A stretch of DNA of 64,000 nucleotides from an uncultured bacterium (GTDB taxonomy: Bacteria; Bacillota; Clostridia; Oscillospirales; Acutalibacteraceae). The translations under genes were made by a program, and so were the position numbers. Location of the stretch: contig CAKXIK010000001.1 in the NCBI GenBank assembly GCA_934875675.1, forward strand, positions 2,425 to 66,424, given 5' to 3'. This document shows, in pieces, positions 61,420 to 64,000 of this stretch (within the stretch, counting starts at the first letter, position 1; the number at the start of each line of letters is the position of its first letter). A model generated the notes under the pieces. The model worked only from the letters and a program-made list of their open reading frames with translations, was not told where the DNA came from and searched no databases.

Positions 61420-63666
61420 TTATTCATTTTGAACCGCCGCCGAAAATTTCAGCGTTACGATTGTTCCCTGACTGACCTGCGATTGTGCCTGAATGGACTG
61501 TTCGGTAACAATCGCATTTGCTTTTGTGGCATCGCCGGACAATCTCAGATTTAAATGACTCTGAACCGCCGCCTGGTTTGCCTGCACTGCTGTCATGCCC
61601 GCAAAGTTCGGAACAACGGCCAGATCGTTCTGACTGTTTTCATCGGTATACAAAACCACGGTACCGCCGCTGTCAAGCTGCGTATCCGGGTCAGGCAGCT
61701 GCGAAAGAACGGTTTCTCCACTGCCCAGCACACGAACGCTGAGTCCTTTTGCTTTGACTGCAGACTGAGCTTCTCCGGATGTTTTTCCAATCACATTGGG
61801 GACGGTTGCCTTTGTGGTACTGGTGGAACTCTTTGTTTCCTCCGTCTTTTCAATTCCGAGGTACGGCAATACTTCGGACATAACGGATTTAAAAATCGGC
61901 GCGGCAACCGTACTGCCGTAAATAGTGCTGCCTCTCGGCTCATCCACCACAATAATACAGGCGACCTCCGGGTTTTCCACCGGAGCAAACCCGCAGAAAG
62001 AAGCAATACGTGCAGATTTATCTTCCTGATCCAATTTTTCTGCCGTACCGGTTTTGCCGCCGACACGATAACCTTCTACCGATGCATTTTTACCGCCGCC
62101 CTCTTTTACAACCATTTCAAGCGCGGAACGCATGGTTGCAGAGGTTGCTTCTGAGATAACCTGCCGCCGGATTGCAGCATTTTTCGTTTCCACAATATTG
62201 CCATCCGCACTGATAATTTGTTTCACCACATGCGGTGTACCCAGATTACCGCCATTAACCACAGAGCACATTGCCGTAACCATCTGGATTGGTGTCATTT
62301 TACGGCTCTGACCGAAAGACGAGCTGGCCAGCTCTGTAATGCCCATTGCGGACGGAACGTGATAGTGCACACCGGCAATGGGGGTTGCTTCGCCGGGGAG
62401 ATCAATACCTGTTTTTTGCGTGAAGCCAAACGCTTCATAGTATTGGGTAAATGCCGGAATTCCAAGCGCCTGACCAATCTGCATAAACGCAAGGTTGCAG
62501 GAATTTTCCATTGCCTGCACAATATTCTGCGTTCCGTGAACGTGGCTGTTATTGCAGCGGTATCGAATCCCGCCTAACACGGTCGTTCCAGTGCAGGTAA
62601 AGGATGATGTCAGGCTCACAACTCCCTCATCCAGAGCTGCCGAGGCTGTGAACGCCTTGAAAACAGAACCCGGCTCGTACGGATCGGAAATTGCTTTGTT
62701 ACGCCATTGCAAGGATTGCGCCGCACTGCGGGCTTCCGCCTGCTGATCTTCCGGAAGTGCTGCGATTTCTGCCGCCTTCTCCTCATTCGCAATGACAAAG
62801 GGATTATTCGGATCAAACGCATTGCGGGTCGCCATACCAAGCACTTCAAATGTGTTTACGTTCATCACGATGCCAACAATTCGATTGCCGACCGCGTTAT
62901 CCTTAATCGCCTGGTCAAGATATTTCTCCAGATAGCTCTGGATATTTTTATCAATGGTAAGAACCAGATTATCGCCGTCCTGCGCATCCACTCTCTGTTC
63001 ATATTCAAAATCCATGTCCGTACCATTGGCATTTTTAATTGTCATCACCCGACCGGGTATTCCCTGAAGATAAGAATCGTAATAGGATTCCACTCCTGCA
63101 AGGCCCTGACCGTCGGTTCCGGTAAATCCCAGCACCGAAGCCGCAAGCTCCACATTCGGATAATACCGCTTTGTATCTTCTTCTAATCCGATCGCACTGG
63201 CAATGGAAGAATTATTCTTTTTAAATTCCAGAATCTTGGTGCGCGTATCGGTTTCAATCTTTTTCTTTATGTAAACTTGATAACTTTTCGACTTGAGCGT
63301 CTTCTGGTAAATTTCATCCCGGTCAACACCGAGAATTTGAGCAAGGCCGTCCGCAACCAATGCACGTTTTTTTTCTGTAGCAGCTTCATTATCTTTGACC
63401 ACCAGCGACGCCGGCGAAATAAAAACATTCCATACGGTTGCACTTTGTGCAAGCACTTCCATATTGGAATCATAAATGGTGCCGCGCGTTGCATTGATCG
63501 TGGTATCGCGCATCTGTTGATCAATAGCTTTCTGCTGCAATTCTTCGCCTTCCACCAACTGAAGCTTGCCAAGCTGTGCTGAAACTCCGCCAAACCCTAT
63601 CACAATGATTGCCAGAACTGCAATCAAGCAGCGCCTTCTCATTCGTACAGGTGCTCCTTCTGCCAT
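61420..63666 (-). CDS. Class B penicillin-binding protein with two PASTA domains
   Basis: A 748-residue bitopic transpeptidase (FtsI/PBP2X/SpoVD type): one N-terminal helix (about 10-30), dimerisation domain, transpeptidase with SVFK (catalytic Ser in YEPGSVFKAFT), SCN (MENSCNLAFM) and KTGTAEK, then two C-terminal PASTA domains (PNVIGKTSGEAQ and PNFAGMTAVQANQ). It would crosslink septal peptidoglycan as partner of FtsW. The position behind ftsL suits a vegetative division PBP; SpoVD is an alternative. ATG 63666 has AAGGAAGG eight bases upstream. Confidence 0.93.
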   Translation of the reverse strand: MAEGAPVRMRRRCLIAVLAIIVIGFGGVSAQLGKLQLVEGEELQQKAIDQQMRDTTINATRGTIYDSNMEVLAQSATVWNVFISPASLVVKDNEAATEKKRALVADGLAQILGVDRDEIYQKTLKSKSYQVYIKKKIETDTRTKILEFKKNNSSIASAIGLEEDTKRYYPNVELAASVLGFTGTDGQGLAGVESYYDSYLQGIPGRVMTIKNANGTDMDFEYEQRVDAQDGDNLVLTIDKNIQSYLEKYLDQAIKDNAVGNRIVGIVMNVNTFEVLGMATRNAFDPNNPFVIANEEKAAEIAALPEDQQAEARSAAQSLQWRNKAISDPYEPGSVFKAFTASAALDEGVVSLTSSFTCTGTTVLGGIRYRCNNSHVHGTQNIVQAMENSCNLAFMQIGQALGIPAFTQYYEAFGFTQKTGIDLPGEATPIAGVHYHVPSAMGITELASSSFGQSRKMTPIQMVTAMCSVVNGGNLGTPHVVKQIISADGNIVETKNAAIRRQVISEATSATMRSALEMVVKEGGGKNASVEGYRVGGKTGTAEKLDQEDKSARIASFCGFAPVENPEVACIIVVDEPRGSTIYGSTVAAPIFKSVMSEVLPYLGIEKTEETKSSTSTTKATVPNVIGKTSGEAQSAVKAKGLSVRVLGSGETVLSQLPDPDTQLDSGGTVVLYTDENSQNDLAVVPNFAGMTAVQANQAAVQSHLNLRLSGDATKANAIVTEQSIQAQSQVSQGTIVTLKFSAAVQNE

Positions 63667-63806
63667 TGTGCACACCTTCCTTTCTGCGTCCGGTCGGGAC
63701 GAATACAAACAGAAGGAGCCAAGATTTTCTCTTAACTCCTCCCGATACAACTTCTTTATTACGTCTGCAACTCATTCATATTCCGTTCGAAGCTTTACTA
63801 TGCCTT

Positions 63807-64000
63807 TCAGGAAAAAATCCCCGCGAACCAGTCCGAAATTTTTTGCCAAACAGAGGTTTCCGAAGACTGTTCCGACACCTCGATGCGATCTCCCTCATTT
63901 AACCGAACATATTCAATCTGATCGGAACTGAGCTTTTGCATTCCAAGCACATTGGCGGCATATTCCTCTACCGTTTCCAACGATGCGCGGGCTTCTGCTG
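63807..64000 (-). CDS. ftsL: FtsL-like protein (N-terminus outside window)
   Basis: The last 63 codons of a gene running off the right edge, translated by hand. The text EEYAANVLGMQKLSSDQIEYV matches the periplasmic end of clostridial FtsL proteins, where a coiled coil leads to an LGM-x-K stretch. A short acidic tail with SVWQKISDWFAGIFS follows. FtsL links FtsQ/DivIB to the septal PBP, and its place directly before the PBP gene fits. The membrane helix and coiled coil lie outside the window. Confidence 0.7.
   Translation of the reverse strand, partial: AEARASLETVEEYAANVLGMQKLSSDQIEYVRLNEGDRIEVSEQSSETSVWQKISDWFAGIFS

Overview
The window looks like a chromosomal segment of a Gram-positive Firmicute, most likely a clostridium of the Oscillospirales/Ruminococcaceae type. 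The evidence is a PolC-type DNA polymerase III, a DAP-type MurE, a short-form HisG with HisZ, SpoIID, DUF4317 and DUF1846 proteins, A/G-rich Shine-Dalgarno sites before almost every gene, and clear TTGACA-N17-TATAAT promoters. Moderate GC is an impression, not a measurement. Most genes are on the minus strand. No phage, plasmid, transposase or CRISPR array is visible.

Layout. 1-7.7 kb (minus): end-truncated M3 oligoendopeptidase, ABC-F ATPase, DUF4317 protein, flavodoxin/ferredoxin fusion, atypical peptide deformylase, ArsC/Spx-like protein, lipoprotein MltG, amidohydrolase. 7.9-19.8 kb (mixed strands): DUF1846 protein, Lrp regulator, aspartase, a CsoR-CopA copper module with its operator, cysK behind a short Cys-codon-rich leader reading frame, an SDR oxidoreductase, an unrecognised protein, a TtcA-like thiolase and a YbaK-type deacylase. 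19.9-27.1 kb (minus): MarR plus a heterodimeric ABC exporter, then a large SF2 helicase with two predicted membrane helices. 27.2-33.6 kb: tRNA-Pro(CGG), a degenerate-GGDEF/EAL protein, citrate synthase-BirA, and divergent SpoIID. 33.7-40.2 kb: histidine operon hisZGD-(PNPOx-like)-(V-ATPase K-like)-hisBAIE, lacking hisC, hisH and hisF. 40.3-51.4 kb: pyrH-frr-uppS-cdsA-dxr-rseP-ispG-polC. 51.4-64 kb: division and cell-wall cluster ftsL-pbp(PASTA)-murE-murF-mraY-ftsW-murG-murA-ftsQ-ftsZ, with no murC, murD or ftsA.

How it works together. The right half is one long essential-gene block that makes the cell-wall precursor (MurE, MurF, MraY, MurG, MurA), the undecaprenyl carrier (Dxr, IspG, UppS), the septal synthase (FtsW plus PBP) and the division ring (FtsZ, FtsQ, FtsL), together with nucleotide, translation and replication functions. 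The left half is accessory metabolism and stress response.

The least ordinary signals are: (1) a leader reading frame with three Cys codons before cysK; (2) a CopZ-like metal-binding domain fused to the C-terminus of CopA but carrying its own strong ribosome-binding site and ATG; (3) a dispersed ~100 bp palindromic element present in at least five copies, one sitting inside the loop of a terminator-like inverted repeat; (4) a membrane-anchored SF2 helicase beside tRNA-Pro; (5) an orphan V-ATPase K-like protein inside the his operon; (6) a perfect 14 bp hairpin abutting the mraY ribosome-binding site.
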